Shown in pieces: positions 22,491 to 34,049 of a stretch of DNA of 64,000 nucleotides. The notes beneath the pieces are model-generated. The model did no database searches and had not been told where the DNA came from. It saw nothing but the letters and a program-made list of their open reading frames with translations. Location: contig VIRR01000547.1 in the NCBI GenBank assembly GCA_008638375.1, positions 124,001 through 188,000 of the forward strand, written 5' to 3'. Origin of the DNA: Nyssa sinensis (Eukaryota > Streptophyta > Magnoliopsida > Cornales > Nyssaceae). Each line of letters opens with the position of its first letter. Positions within the stretch are counted from its first letter, which is position 1. Position numbers and translations under genes: made by a program.

Positions 22491-22860
22491 AAAACCCTAG
22501 CTCAGGCGAGGTTTAGGGCAACAGCATCAAACATTCCAGAGCAGTCGGAGCGCAGAAGAGAGAAGAGTAAAGAGAAAGAATCGCATGTGTGAAAATCTTT
22601 GACACTCCTCACGCTCATAGGCAAGTATTCGTCCCAATACTCTCTCATTGTGATTGATATGCTAACATATGTATATCCGTAATATATCCCCACCCCAAGT
22701 CTTTCTGTTGACCCTTTCTTTAGGCCTATATGGGCTGTAATTTCAGCTGATTTTCTGCAGATCAGAACAGGGGAAAAAGAGTTCTCTGAATTCTCATGAA
22801 GCTTCCGCCCAATCGAAGATGAATCAACTGCAACAACTTGGTAAAATTTCTCACTCTTTC
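22490..22860 (+). promoter_or_regulatory. Candidate 5' end of a plus-strand gene
   Basis: The stretch contains AACCCTAG (a telo-box-like promoter motif), an AG-rich leader (GAAGAGAGAAGAGTAAAGAG), a plausible intron acceptor TTTTCTGCAG at 22760, and a short open segment beginning ATGAATCAACTGCAACAACT at 22819, directly followed by a donor-like GTAAAATTT. No downstream coding exon is recognisable, so this may be a gene fragment or a noncoding transcript. Confidence 0.3.
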
Positions 22861-23124
22861 TTGTAGTTTTTTTCCCCCACTTTGATTTCTCTGTTCCCGT
22901 GAGGTTTTATATGTATAGTTTCTAACACTATTCTGGAAGCCCTATCTGAAGCTTTTTATCCACTCCACGTCTGGTTGCGGAGAAAAATCAGTGAAATTCA
23001 ATTTTGAATCTTAGCTCTTCCCTTGAGGCTCCGATTTGTTTGTTTCAATGAAAATACTACCAAGGCAAACTGTATATTAGACAAGGGTGACTGTCTGGTG
23101 TGAAAAGTGAATCCCCCCATTTCA

Positions 23125-23457
23125 AACAGGACTGTGTGTATATATATATATATATATATAAATAGATCGGATCGGATCAGCTTATATTTAAAATAATCGG
23201 ATTCGGATCTGATCGGGTCACAAATCATTATTTCTACCATCATATCCGGATTTAACGGATCAGATTGAGATCCGATCCATTGACAGCCCTACCCACACGA
23301 ACCGACCTCTCATCCATCTTCTCCCTTTTCTTCATGCTTCCATAAGCTTCTACTTCCTTCCACCAGATTCTGCTTCCTTCTATTCATTCCTTCTTTATCT
23401 TTTGTTTTTTCTTTCATTTCTTTTGGTGTATATATATATTTATATATAAACTAAACC

Positions 23458-23496
<39 letters not shown>

Positions 23497-23555
23497 TAAG
23501 AATATAAATATATAAACTAAACCGTGTATATATATATATATATAATTAATTAAGA

Positions 23556-23596
<41 letters not shown>

Positions 23597-23600
23597 CAAT
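23125..23600. repeat. AT dinucleotide microsatellites
   Basis: TA runs lie at 23138-23160, 23458-23488, 23526-23543 and 23558-23591. The last three sit within a duplicated ATATAAACTAAACCGT...AATTAATTAAGAAT context. Confidence 0.9.
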
Positions 23601-24234
23601 TATTATGCGTGCACTTTTTTGTAAAATCGGACTTCTGATGCGACGGCACCCGGGATGCTTGAAACTGTCTTTAACTCACTCATGCATCGTATGTCGATCA
23701 TGCCACTAAATTGAACATTCAATTTTATTCATGCAAGAATTTGGCTCACAGTTCGATTTACATGTCTTGGCTCGGTCTTATCCGGTTAGGTACTGCCTAA
23801 CTCGGATCATAGTATCACAACATCCTTTTGTATATGCTTTAGTCTTCTAAGCAAAAAGAAAATGACTTAATGTTTTGACCACTGATGTAGACTTGATGTA
23901 GACTTATTGTGAATAAAATTTCATTTTTTTTTTTTTTTTGACAATTGTCTTTACGATATTTATAATCTTATTATACATATTTTTTTTTATATTATTTTGT
24001 AATTTTTTTTAAAAAAGTATATATATATATATATTGTTTTAAAACCTAAAATTAAGAAAAAATTGAATAATAATATATTTTTAAATTTTATTTATTAAAT
24101 TTAATTCTCAAATAACATGATTAAGTTTAACATAATGATACATTATTATATCATTTCAGAGTTAAAATCATACATAAAAAGGAAAGAAGCATAAAATTCA
24201 CGAAAAGTTTCTGTCAAAATCCAAGTCGTGTTGA

Positions 24235-24595
24235 GAAATTGTCTCTTCAAGTGACGTTTTATGAACTTTTGTCAACCACCCATTACAATCCCTCCCTTAA
24301 AACGTGGAACCTGTTCTCTCTCTCAACCGAAGATTGGGCCGTTTCATTAAAACCCTCACGAGCTCCTGTTGGTCAGACCCTTCACGATCGAAGCTCAGCT
24401 CCTGTTCATTGCCGACGGAGCTCATCCTGCAGTGTTCGTTGAAATCGAACCTCAACGAGGGCCCTATCTGTTGTTCGTCGTTCGATCTAACTGGAAATAC
24501 GAAACCACCCAACCGATTTCTTCGAAGGCCATATCTTTTCATCATCGTTCGTCAAAGCTTCTGACTGACTCTCTCTCATCAGAACTAAGGTACAA
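24235..24595 (+). other. Candidate untranslated first exon
   Basis: A GC-richer island in AT-rich sequence. It reads CCCTCACGAGCTCCTGTTGG, then TCATCAGAACTAAG followed by GTACAAGGG, a good 5' splice donor. Short frames are open on both strands, but none matches a known family. A possible matching downstream exon starts after TTTACAG at 27169. I infer a possible spliced noncoding transcript; no coding function is supported. Confidence 0.3.
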
Positions 24596-24914
24596 GGGCT
24601 TTTTAAGCACTGATTTGTGTTAAGAAATTAGGACTTTTAAAGGACTGATTTGTGTTGAAAAATTAGGGCTTTTGGGGTCAGGGATGCAGGTTTTCTTTCT
24701 TTGTGTTTTTGTTTTGGCTTGATATGGTTAAAGAAATTGCAGTAGTTGAAGCCATAAATATGGAGACATAAGACCCCATCGCCGATTGAAGTTAGGTTGT
24801 GAAATATCGACAATCACCCTTTCCTTGTTAGTACAGAACTTGTCTGGCCAAGGTGTGTCCACTGTTGTGCTGATATCCAAAGTGAATATGTGAGGACAGA
24901 GATAGAAAGAATTT

Positions 24915-25435
24915 GGGTAATTTGCATACTTTTATGACATTTTTGATAATTAAAATTTTAAAATTATATTCATTTTCTCTATTTTATTTAAGAAATTACA
25001 AATATCCTTTGATCATTTTTTTTTAAATAACAAAAACACATTTTTATGTTTTTTCTTTCTTTTGTATTTTTCAAGTTTAATCAATTTTTTCAAACTTCGA
25101 TCAATTTTTTAAACTTTTTTTAATGATTATTTTATTGTATATAAAAATAAATTTAAGGTAAATAATTTTATTTTATTTTATATAAAATTAAATTTAATAT
25201 TTTAATTAATATTTATTTGAAATAAAAAATTTAAAAAAATGTTTAAAATTGATTTTTTTTAAAAAAAATTCATGTAATAGCCAATTTTGTCATTTAAAAA
25301 AAAATTTGATTGATTGGAATAGGGTATTTGTAGTTTATCAAGTAATGTAATTTTAAAAATTTAAGAAATATTAATTTAATTTTTAGAAACTTTAAATGAG
25401 CTCAGTGTAATTTATTAAAGATTTTATTTTTTTAT
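24915..25435. repeat. Foldback MITE family, near-complete copy
   Basis: Left arm: TTTTTGATAATTAAAATTTT, then ACAAATATCCTTTGATC and AAATAACAAAAACACA. The right arm mirrors it: AATTTTGTCATTT, GGGTATTTGTAGTTTATCAA, ending GTGTAATTTATTAAAGATTTT. The centre is ATAAAAATAAATTTAAGGTA. The arms together could fold into a hairpin of several hundred bases. Confidence 0.72.
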
Positions 25436-25905
25436 TTTGCCTAGTAGTTGGTTTGGTTGTAGTATGGAATTGGAATGCAATTGTTGTAAAGTTTCGTAGT
25501 AGACTTAGAGTTTAATATGGATTCAAAATTAGGATTTATTAGGGGTGTAAAATGCACATCACTGTTTCTTTTTCTTTTTTCTGTCAAATCTATTTTATCT
25601 GATATTTAGACAAAAGAAATGCTGTTGGGTTTAGGTTTTGTTGTATCTTTATATTTTTTCTTCTTTTATATTTCTCTAGAATTCACTAGATAGTATAACC
25701 AAATTGGGTCTCTGATCATTACCCCAAGAGTACCATGCATTTGAGAAGTTTTTACTTTTCGCGAGGCTCCTATCAGTAATTAGAGATATATTTTCTGGCG
25801 TAAAAAATATAAATTTGCTTATATTTCTACTTACCTGCCTACTTCTTGCTACATGATGAGATTAAATCCTATAATTTTCAATGCTTGATTTTCTTTTATG
25901 CGTTA

Positions 25906-26300
25906 AATATGCGAGTTATTATAGTTTGAACCATACTATAGTGGATTGTGTGCACATTCATACTCTAAATTTTGGGAAGGAGATATGGTTATCTTGGTCT
26001 TTTAGTGTTTTCGGCACCGATGATTTTACTTTAATTTTAATAACAAGGAGGTAAATGTCTACTTTTATACTAGAAAGAATTATGTACAAACAGGCCTAAT
26101 TGTAATATGCGAGTTATTACTGTTCGAACCATACTACAATGGATTGTGTGCACATTTATACTCTAAATTTTGGGAAGGAGATATGGTTATTTTGGTCTTT
26201 TAGTGTTTTCGGTACTGATGATTTTACTTTAATTTTAACGACAAGAGAGTAAATATTTACTTTTATACCAGAAGGAGTTATGTACAAACAGGCCTAACTA
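25906..26300 (+). repeat. Tandem duplication of a 198-base unit
   Basis: ATATGCGAGTTATTA at 25909 recurs at 26107, and the two units match through GATTGTGTGCACATT, TTTTGGGAAGGAGATATGGTT and TATGTACAAACAGGCCTAA. Similarity is high with scattered substitutions. No reading frame is evident. Confidence 0.93.
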
Positions 26301-27165
26301 CATAGGGGTTATGAGTAATATCTCTTTTTTTTTTTTTCACCCCAAACACTTATTTCTTTAGGCTCTTTACTTCTGTATTGCCATAAGCCATGTGTTTTGT
26401 ATATTTTTTTCATTGGGAGCCAGGAATTTAAATTGGGGGGATTAGTGTTTAGCCAAAATATAAATAACTAAAATAGGTAAAAAAAAATTCGATGAATTAT
26501 GTTAAAATGAGATTGGGGTTGAGCCAAAAAGAGAAAAAAAGAGATTGAGGCCTAGAAAAAGAGAAGAGATTAAGAAATTATAATTAGAGTTGGACAAAAA
26601 ATTTAGGTTGGATCCAAAATTTGGGTGGGCTAAATTAAAATAAGTTAGAAGTTTGGGTCAAAAACTATGATTCAACTCATCAGTATAGTTGATTGTGACA
26701 AATTAGAATTTTTTTTCTAGTATTTTTTCTTTATTTCTTTTTTGATATTCTGTATAGTTGCTATTTCTTTGTTAGAGAAGCGATGGTCATGCTTCTTTAG
26801 TATAAAGGGCTGTTTGAAATTTTTTTAAATTGGATCAGGTCAGAATCACTCTCACGAAGTTATTTGGTTTTTAAGAAACTAACTCTTCTTTGGTCTGACT
26901 TTCTTTAAATTTTAAGTATTTTTTATGATTAGATTAGATATGAATCACTATACTGTTAAAAGATACTTATCAAACAGTAAAAAATTTAAAACCATTTTAT
27001 CTGTAATTTACTAAACTGGTTTTAGCCTTTCTCAAACAAGCCCTAATGTATCATTTGTGAACTCTTCCAAAAAATTAGAAATATGTTTCTCTGTTTTTTT
27101 TTTCTTTTAATTGTTAATGTTAGAACCCTCTTTTTCCCTTTGTATAGCTAATGTTCTTTCAATTT
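26301..27165. other. Intergenic AT-rich sequence
   Basis: No gene was recognised. A short duplicated theme around 26490-26650 (GAGATTGGGGTTGAGCC and AGAGATTGAGGCC) is present. The stretch leads to a possible splice acceptor TTTACAG at 27169. Confidence 0.4.
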
Positions 27166-27169
27166 ACAG

Positions 27170-27560
27170 GTGTTTGGATTGGAACCACATTGCAGCTTGG
27201 AACCAAACTCAAGTATTACGTGACAGGAAAATTACTCTTTATATATATATATATATATATTATAAATATTGTGTATGTGATGAATACAGGAAATTCTGGT
27301 GCAAAATAATTGATTGTGGATGAACAGGACATGGGATTTGGGAGCATTGTGATTGTTTATGGAATAGGAGGGGTATTATGATTGTTTATGAAACAAACAG
27401 GGGGTTTGTTGTATGCATTGTGGATGAACAGCAGGGTTTGTTTAGAACAGGATATGAACAAGTTGTTGGTTATGAACAGGTTGTTGGTTTTGTTGGATCA
27501 ACAGGTGTTACTGTTTCAGACACGGTTTGAAGTTTGAACAACGGGTTGCATTTTTTTTTT
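27170..27560 (+). other. Candidate downstream exon of a noncoding transcript
   Basis: After TTTACAG comes GTGTTTGGATTGGAACCACA, then a TA run and a section with repeated GATTGTTTATG, GAACAGG and GTTGTTGGTT words up to about 27560. No extended open frame is present. It could pair with the candidate first exon at 24235-24595; this is inference from splice-like motifs. Confidence 0.25.
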
Positions 27561-27924
27561 TTGAACCAGCCAGGAAACACTGTGGACTGAAAACGGCTCT
27601 CTCAAAGGAAAATCTTCTTGAATAGGTCTGGTACGGTAAAATGTTAATATGCACATCTAATAATATCCTATTATATATAATGTGATTTATGTTTTTTAAT
27701 AAAATATAATATGTTTTTTAATAAAATATAATATATGTGATAGAATGTTGTTAAAAAAACGTATTAACATATGATATACCAGACCCACTCGAATATACCT
27801 TCTCCCAAAGACGTCTTAAAAAAAAAAAAAACCGATTTTAAAGTCGGTATTGTATTGAAGCAAATGTCATCAAGAATGGCTTGTGGAAGCCTTTTCTTCG
27901 GACTGAACATTCTGTTATTCCTCT

Positions 27925-29210
27925 TAACAGCTAGCATTCATTTAAGAACCATTCCATAAAAGGGCTTACCTTGGCAAATGGAAGTATATATATATATATG
28001 AAAAAATTACATTCACCTTTTTGACAATTATATTAACATTTTTAAAAATTTTTAAAATTATATTAATGTTCTTATTTTACATGACAAATTATAAATATAT
28101 CTTCTAGTCAAATTTATTTTCTTTAAAATGACAAAACTTCTCATTTCATTTTCTTTATTACATTTTTTCAATTCTAACTATTTTTTTTCGCTTTCAAATA
28201 AATATTGATAAAATCTTAAATATATATATATCTATCTATCTATCTATCTATATATATATAAAATGAAAATAAGTTATTTATTTTAAACTTATTTTTATAT
28301 AAAATAAAAAAATCTTTAAAGAAATTTAGAAAAAAATGGTCAGAATTAAAAAATGCAAAAAAAAAAACATAAAAGAGACAGTTTTGTCGTTTTGAAAAAA
28401 AAAAAAGACTGAAATGAGATATTTGTAATTTATTATTAAAAGTAAAAAAAATTATATTAATTTAAAAAATTTAAAAAAAAATTAGTGTAATTATAAAAAA
28501 AAAAACACACGAGATTAATATAATTTACGTTATATATATATATATAATGCTAAATACACTAAATAATTTTAAAAACAATGAATTAATTTACGATACATCT
28601 GAGATCGCCAAATGTTCGGGAGTTCCTTTATTCAATCCTTTTCCTTCTTCTTGTTACTAGATATCTCGTTCGTACATATCTTTCTTTTGTTTCTCGAGCC
28701 TTTAGTGAGTTATAGACAAAGTTCGAAAAATGTCAAATCTTTGATAATTCTACCATTTATGATTGAGTTGTGAAAACTTTTGGATAGGTATCCTACAACT
28801 GAGCCGGATTCGCTGCCAACATCATTCAAATACAAATAACATCATCCATTATAAAAGTGATCGAGTTTCCTTTGACAGAAAATGAATTCCGTTACATACA
28901 TATATGTATATATATATATATATGTATATATAAAACTCAATCATGTGGTATAGTCTACACTTTACAGTTACTACAAAAAAACAAATTGCGTACTACGAGT
29001 CTGAAAGTGATCGGACAAATTTCATAGTACGAGTCTAAAAGTGATCGGGACCATTTTTCTTTCATACCTTTTGACCCTTTCCTTTTGTCTAAAATAAACA
29101 AATGATTGGTGCAAGCATGTTACTTGTACTCGCAAAATGAGTAAGAGAAATACTCTGCCCCTGCCCTTTATCTTTAGATAATATTTTTAATACTTACCAT
29201 GATCACATAA
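27925..29210 (+). repeat. Flanking duplication, unit 1 (without B3 gene)
   Basis: This unit resembles 29965-31710. CATTTAAGAACCATTCCATAA with AAGGGCTTACC at 27935 matches 29980. A foldback MITE follows in each. ACTACGAGTCTGAAAGTGATC at 28992 matches 31495, and GCAAAATGAGTAAGAGAAATA at 29132 matches 31592. Bases 28600-28960 hold unrelated sequence where the second unit has its B3 gene. Confidence 0.65.
27995..28530. repeat. Foldback MITE family copy with TATC microsatellite
   Basis: Left arm: GAAAAAATTACATTCACCTT, ACAAATTATAAATATATC, AAATGACAAAACTTC. The right arm mirrors it: GACAGTTTTGTCGTTTTG, GAAATGAGATATTTGTAATT, TTAGTGTAATTATAAAAA. A CTAT microsatellite (28230-28256) sits near the centre. 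Confidence 0.72.
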
Positions 29211-29964
29211 CTATAATAACAGAACAAATTGTCTCAAGTAAAATGTTATGTATCAATATTTTGTGTTTTGATACGGTAGTTTTGAGTTTTACAAAATATG
29301 ACTTTTAAAATTATTATATTTTGATATATGAGACTATATTTGAATGACGGGATAAAATAATTAGATATAATAAATGTTATTTTATCTTATGTTTGATGTC
29401 TTCAATTGAATCTGATATTTTTTTATCTTATTAATCAGTTATATCTAAGCTGGTGGGATATAACTTATACCAAAAGAGTGATGACATTTGAGTTCTCCCA
29501 TACTATTGGGATAAAAACTTCATCATAAAAAAATATTACAATACCATAACATAGAGAGATGTAGACGTTCAAGAGTTTAAGTTAAAAAATTCAAAATTTT
29601 CCTTTTTTCATTGTTTAAAATTATTTTTTATATGTTTTAGATTTTTTAATATATTTTTTATATTAATAAATGAACTGTTATATATATATATATATTTTTT
29701 TTTTTGACACTATTTTCTTTAATTATTATCATTATCTTTTTCTAATTTTATCATTGGGACGACTATTATTAGAGTTTTTTCAATAATTCTCCAACCTCGT
29801 GTTCTTAAAATAATATTAAAGAGGATAGAATTGTCGATCAAAAACTGGTAATATCAATATGAATTATCATAATTATTTTTTAAATATTAAAAGAAGAGCA
29901 AATATATTCATTAATTTTTAAAGTACCCAAAACACATTAATTAGTAGGGCTTACCTTTAAATGG
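29211..29964. other. Intergenic AT-rich sequence
   Basis: No gene, repeat unit or RNA was recognised, apart from a short TA run near 29672. Confidence 0.5.
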
Positions 29965-30034
29965 TAGTATACCCTAGCATCCATTTAAAAACTATTCCAT
30001 AAAAGGGCTTACCTTTGCAAATGGGTGTATATAT

Positions 30035-30460
30035 ATACAGAAAAATTACATTTATCTCTCTTATAATTTTTTACAAATTATAAATATTTTTTCTATTTAA
30101 TTTTTTTCTTCAAAATAACAAAATTGTCTCTTTCATTTTTTTATTATATTTTTTCAATTCTAACTATTTTATTTTATTTTTTTGTACTTTCAAATAAATA
30201 TTGACTAAAACCTCAAATTTATTTATAAAATAAAAATAAGTTATTTATCATAAATTTAATTTTACATAAAATAAAAAAATGTTTAAAAATATTTAGAAAA
30301 GTTGTTTAGAATTAAAAAATGAAAAAAAAAACATAAAATAGTAGTTTTGTGATTTTGAAAAAAAAAATTAACTGAAAAGAAATATTTTTAGTTGGTTATT
30401 AAAAATAAGAAATGCTAATATAATTATCTAAAATCACATGAGAGATTAGTGTAAATTAAT

Positions 30461-30465
<5 letters not shown>
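30035..30465. repeat. Foldback MITE family copy
   Basis: AAAAATTACATTTATCTC and CTTCAAAATAACAAAATTG on the left face TAGTAGTTTTGTGATTTTG and GAGATTAGTGTAAATT on the right, around a centre of AAATTTATTTATAAAAT. A TA run follows at 30474-30493. Confidence 0.7.
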
Positions 30466-30493
<28 letters not shown>

Positions 30494-30896
30494 AAGAGAG
30501 ATAATAATGGTAGATAAAATCATTTATCATAATTCTTCTTTAAAACTTAATTAAAAAAATAAAACATATTCATTAATTACAACCAATGAAATATCATCCA
30601 TAAATCAAACATTTTCCATATATATATATAAAAACCAATATTTAACTTGCTCACAATCATCTGCTGACAGTAGACCAACAAGGACGGCAAACCACAAACC
30701 CAACCCGCCATGTGTTGGTAAAACAATTTCAACTCTTTCCACACTAACATACCCAACAACCCTATCAAAACCCAAAAGAAACAGGAACTTTGACACTCAA
30801 AACAAAGATAAAAAAGAAGAAGAAGGAAAGAAACAAAAAAAGAAAAAAGAAGAAGCAAACAAACACTCCACACAGAGATGGCTGAGTTCTGCAACT

Positions 30897-31238
30897 TCAG
30901 TCTCTAATCTCTACGATGTATGCATTTTGATTGTCATGCATGCATATGCTCTGCCCAAATAGACGAAAATTATATAAGTGATAAAAAATCAGTGTGTCGC
31001 CGGTGTTGAGATCGGCTTCTTCCACAAAACGTAGCCATTCATTTTTCATAAATCGTCGTCTATTTCTCCTTGTGCCAACTTTAAACGTCCAAAGACGTTC
31101 ATTTTGGTCGAGTACATGCATGTCCTCGTCTCCAGGAGGTAAATACTTTGCTGCTTGTGGTATTTCTAAAGCAGCATTGATATCTGAAATCTTGAGTGTC
31201 TTCTTAAAGCATTCTTCTTTTCCCTGATGACCCTCCAT
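30897..31238 (-). CDS. Short B3-domain protein
   Basis: A 113-residue frame that is almost entirely a B3 DNA-binding domain: ECFKKTLKISDINAALEIPQ, AAKYLPPGDEDMHVLDQN, LWTFKVGTRRNRRRFMKNEW, FVEEADLNTGDTLIFYH. It is the paralogue of 11477-12391, sharing the order of blocks, the C-terminal end (IVEIRD stop against LAIES-type end) and the 5' leader with its splice acceptor. The long Arg/Ala/Glu-rich N-terminus is absent. At this length it is a single-domain B3 protein, plausibly nuclear; further coding exons are not seen. The start at 31238 follows the acceptor by 13 bases. Bases 30580-30890 are probably 3' untranslated sequence because they resemble the same region of the paralogue. Whether it is expressed cannot be judged. 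Confidence 0.72.
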   Translation of the reverse strand: MEGHQGKEECFKKTLKISDINAALEIPQAAKYLPPGDEDMHVLDQNERLWTFKVGTRRNRRRFMKNEWLRFVEEADLNTGDTLIFYHLYNFRLFGQSICMHDNQNAYIVEIRD

Positions 31239-31262
31239 TCTTCAAATAAACCTGTAGAAAAA
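31239..31262 (-). other. 5' leader splice acceptor of short B3 gene
   Basis: On the minus strand CTTTTTCTACAG is followed by GTTTATTTGAAGA and ATG. It matches the acceptor and leader at 12395-12415, supporting an intron in the leader. Confidence 0.55.
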
Positions 31263-31719
31263 GAAGATCAGATGAATGTTAAATCACCAACTATTGCTAT
31301 ATATGTTTTTTTTTTTTGGGTGGGGGAGAGATTGCTATATATGCTTATCATAAAAGAAAGAAAGATAGATTTCATTCCAAACCTTCTCTCTTTCAATCTT
31401 TTGCTGGTGTTCTGCACTTAGTAGCTGTGATGTGTAATTTTGCTAGATGATATACATACATGCATATATATACTACAAAAAATATATTTTATACTATGAG
31501 TCTAAAAGTGATCAGGCACCTTCTTTTTAACCTTTTGACCTTTTCTTTTCTCTAAAATAAACAAATGGATGGTGCATGCATATTACTTGCAAAATGAGTA
31601 AGAGAAATACTCTGAAAGAAATAGATTGATGCACGCCCCTTCCCTTTATGATCTTCAGATAAATCTTTATCACTAATATACCATGATCACACAAACAAGT
31701 ACAAATTGGTCATTTTAGC

Positions 31720-33144
31720 AATAATAACATCCTTAACTAAAAGGAAGCTTATGGTTTTCTTGTTAGTTGGTTTTCATAAAAAATTAGAAGATATTTAATC
31801 ATTCTTTTTATAGGTAAATAACCCTAGGGCGATATCGGTGGGATTACAATTTAGCCCGTCGGTTTGAAAATTTGCCGTACATAAATAAAAATTATATACA
31901 ACTTGTTTAGGTTTGTGTCGGATTTGGGGTAAAAGCACCCCATTTTATTTCATCCCAATTATATAAAATAAAATAATAAAAAAATTTGTATTATATAAAT
32001 AATATTTTTAATATTATTTTTTAATCACTTATTAAAAATGTATACAAACTTGATAATTATGTATTTAAAAAAAAAAATAATATCATTCTAATTTTTAATT
32101 GATATACATATTTTTATTTTAATACATTTAATATTTTGTTCGAAATATATTAATTATAATTAATTTAATAAATTAAATAAAAATTTCAATGAAAACACAC
32201 TCTTACCAATCACAAGATTTAAACGAGTTTAAAAAAAAATTATTCACAAAATAAAATTAAAAAATGAATTTTCACTTCTAAACCCACTCCATCACCATAT
32301 CTGAATATAAGAAATTGTCCTCAAACTGACAGTAGCTTGCATTTCTTTGTAGGGGTAGACCAATTAACTAATCCCAAACCTTTACGTACAAAGTGGAAAG
32401 TTTTATAATCACGATGATAGAACAAAAAGTGGAAAGTTTTATAACCTTGATGATAGAACAAAAACTTTTCTGTTTTTCGAGGTGGGAAATGAAGAAAATT
32501 GAAAAGGCGGCCAAATGTACTCTTACTTTTAGTCATTGGGAAACAAGGATATACTGATCATTTTAGTACAAAAACATATATGGGCTTTTCTCGTTGGTAG
32601 GTTTCATAAACAAAAGAAAAGAGATTTGTTTTTTATAACTTGCTATTCGATGTTTGGATAGACTAATTTAAATGATTAATTTCTTTGTTTATTAACAAAG
32701 AATTTAATTTAAGTCGAGATAACATTCTATATGAATTGATTAAAAAAAATTGACATTCACGAAAAATAAAAAATAAAAGGAGCATTTGATACATTCCTTT
32801 TGTTAAGAGAACAAACACATAAAGAAATCTTATATTTTATATGTTATGATTCTAGCTAGTGTTCATTATAATAGTTAGTAAATTTTTGTTGTATTAAAAA
32901 AATTGGTTTGGACTCACTTTGCCCGTTTGTTTAACAAATGAATTTCTTATATAGAGAGAATTTATATATCGTTAGGATATTACAGACACAATTTTTTTTA
33001 TCTGCAAACTATTGCCCTCTTCAACATGCTGAATGTTTATTCAAATTATATTAGTTTTGATTTAAAATTTAAATAAATCGATCAAATTCAAAAATTGAAT
33101 TCTTAATAAAACATAATTTAAAAAAGATCCCCATATATATATAA

Positions 33145-33176
<32 letters not shown>

Positions 33177-33305
33177 TACATACATTTTTTTTATAATGTT
33201 TATTCATATAATGTACGGTAACTCTTAGCTTTTATTTTATCTTATTTTGTTTTGTTTTGTTATTATTATTATTTTTTTTGGGGATGACACCGTAACTTTA
33301 TAGCA
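31720..33305. other. Intergenic AT-rich sequence
   Basis: No gene was recognised. A short tandem repeat occurs at 32390-32465 (AAAGTGGAAAGTTTTATAA twice, with GATGATAGAACAAAAA). Bases 32640-32760 are related to 10760-10870. TA runs lie at 33132-33180. Confidence 0.5.
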
Positions 33306-33310
33306 TATAT

Positions 33311-33707
33311 AGTTAGATCCAGAACGATTCATCATGCAGAATAAAAAAAATTGAAATAAATTGTAGAACCGAAATATACAATAAAGCATACCTCCGGCCA
33401 TTGATGCTATTCTCTGTATTTTCTTATCCGTTTGGCACTTCCAAGCTCTGCTCACTCCAAATTAGATCGTGTAAACTGAAGATTATTGAGTCGAGCGAGT
33501 TTGGGGACCAAACGATGGTATTTATAGCCAAAACTTCCATCAAGCTTTCGGTGGCTACATGTCGCCACTGCTTCAAATTATCATGGGATCGTTCCATGAA
33601 CGTGAAGAAGGTACAGAGAAGTTGAGGATCGTTCTCTAACTGCTCCATGAACGTGATGAAGATGCAGAGAAGTTGTGGACCATTTTCTCCATGAGAAGCG
33701 GTCAACA
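33311..33707 (-). repeat. Copia 3' LTR
   Basis: It is near-identical to 42583-42987. The outer end reads AGTTAGATC where the other LTR has TGTTAGATC, so the terminal T has mutated. TATAAATA on the minus strand (33526-33519) is the likely TATA box. A segment of about 40 bases with CATGAACGTGATGAAGATGC is internally duplicated. The open frame through this LTR is incidental. Confidence 0.92.
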
Positions 33708-33725
33708 TTCTCCCACTTGGTCCAC
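33708..33725 (-). other. Polypurine tract
   Basis: The minus strand reads GACCAAGTGGGAGAA immediately before the 3' LTR start TGTTGACC, the position and composition expected for plus-strand priming in an LTR retrotransposon. Confidence 0.75.
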
Positions 33726-34049
33726 ACTTCTAATCTAATGTCTCATCTTAAACTCATTAATAATCTGTATTTAAGTAATAAATACATGAATCATGGCGAT
33801 AGGTCCTCTAATGACGAGCATTACCTTCCATGTATTACTATGTATTTATTTCTTAAATATTATAATTTATGTGGCAACAATTTCTTAATGAATAAACCCT
33901 ATGTTTATTCTTGGTCCAACACAGATGAATTTTTCCCGAACTTAAGGTGCACATAAATATGAGAAAAATTACATTTAAGTAAGAATCTCAATAAGAAAAT
34001 ATAGTTCGTACAATGAATGAACTACATTATGGAATTAAGTCCCATTGAC

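Noticed and set aside
23440..23649. Ile/Tyr-rich frame
   Set aside because: Pure consequence of TA microsatellites.
30577..30894. Hydrophobic 105-residue minus-strand frame
   Set aside because: It lies in the region that resembles the 3' flank of the other B3 gene and shows no domain; probably untranslated sequence.
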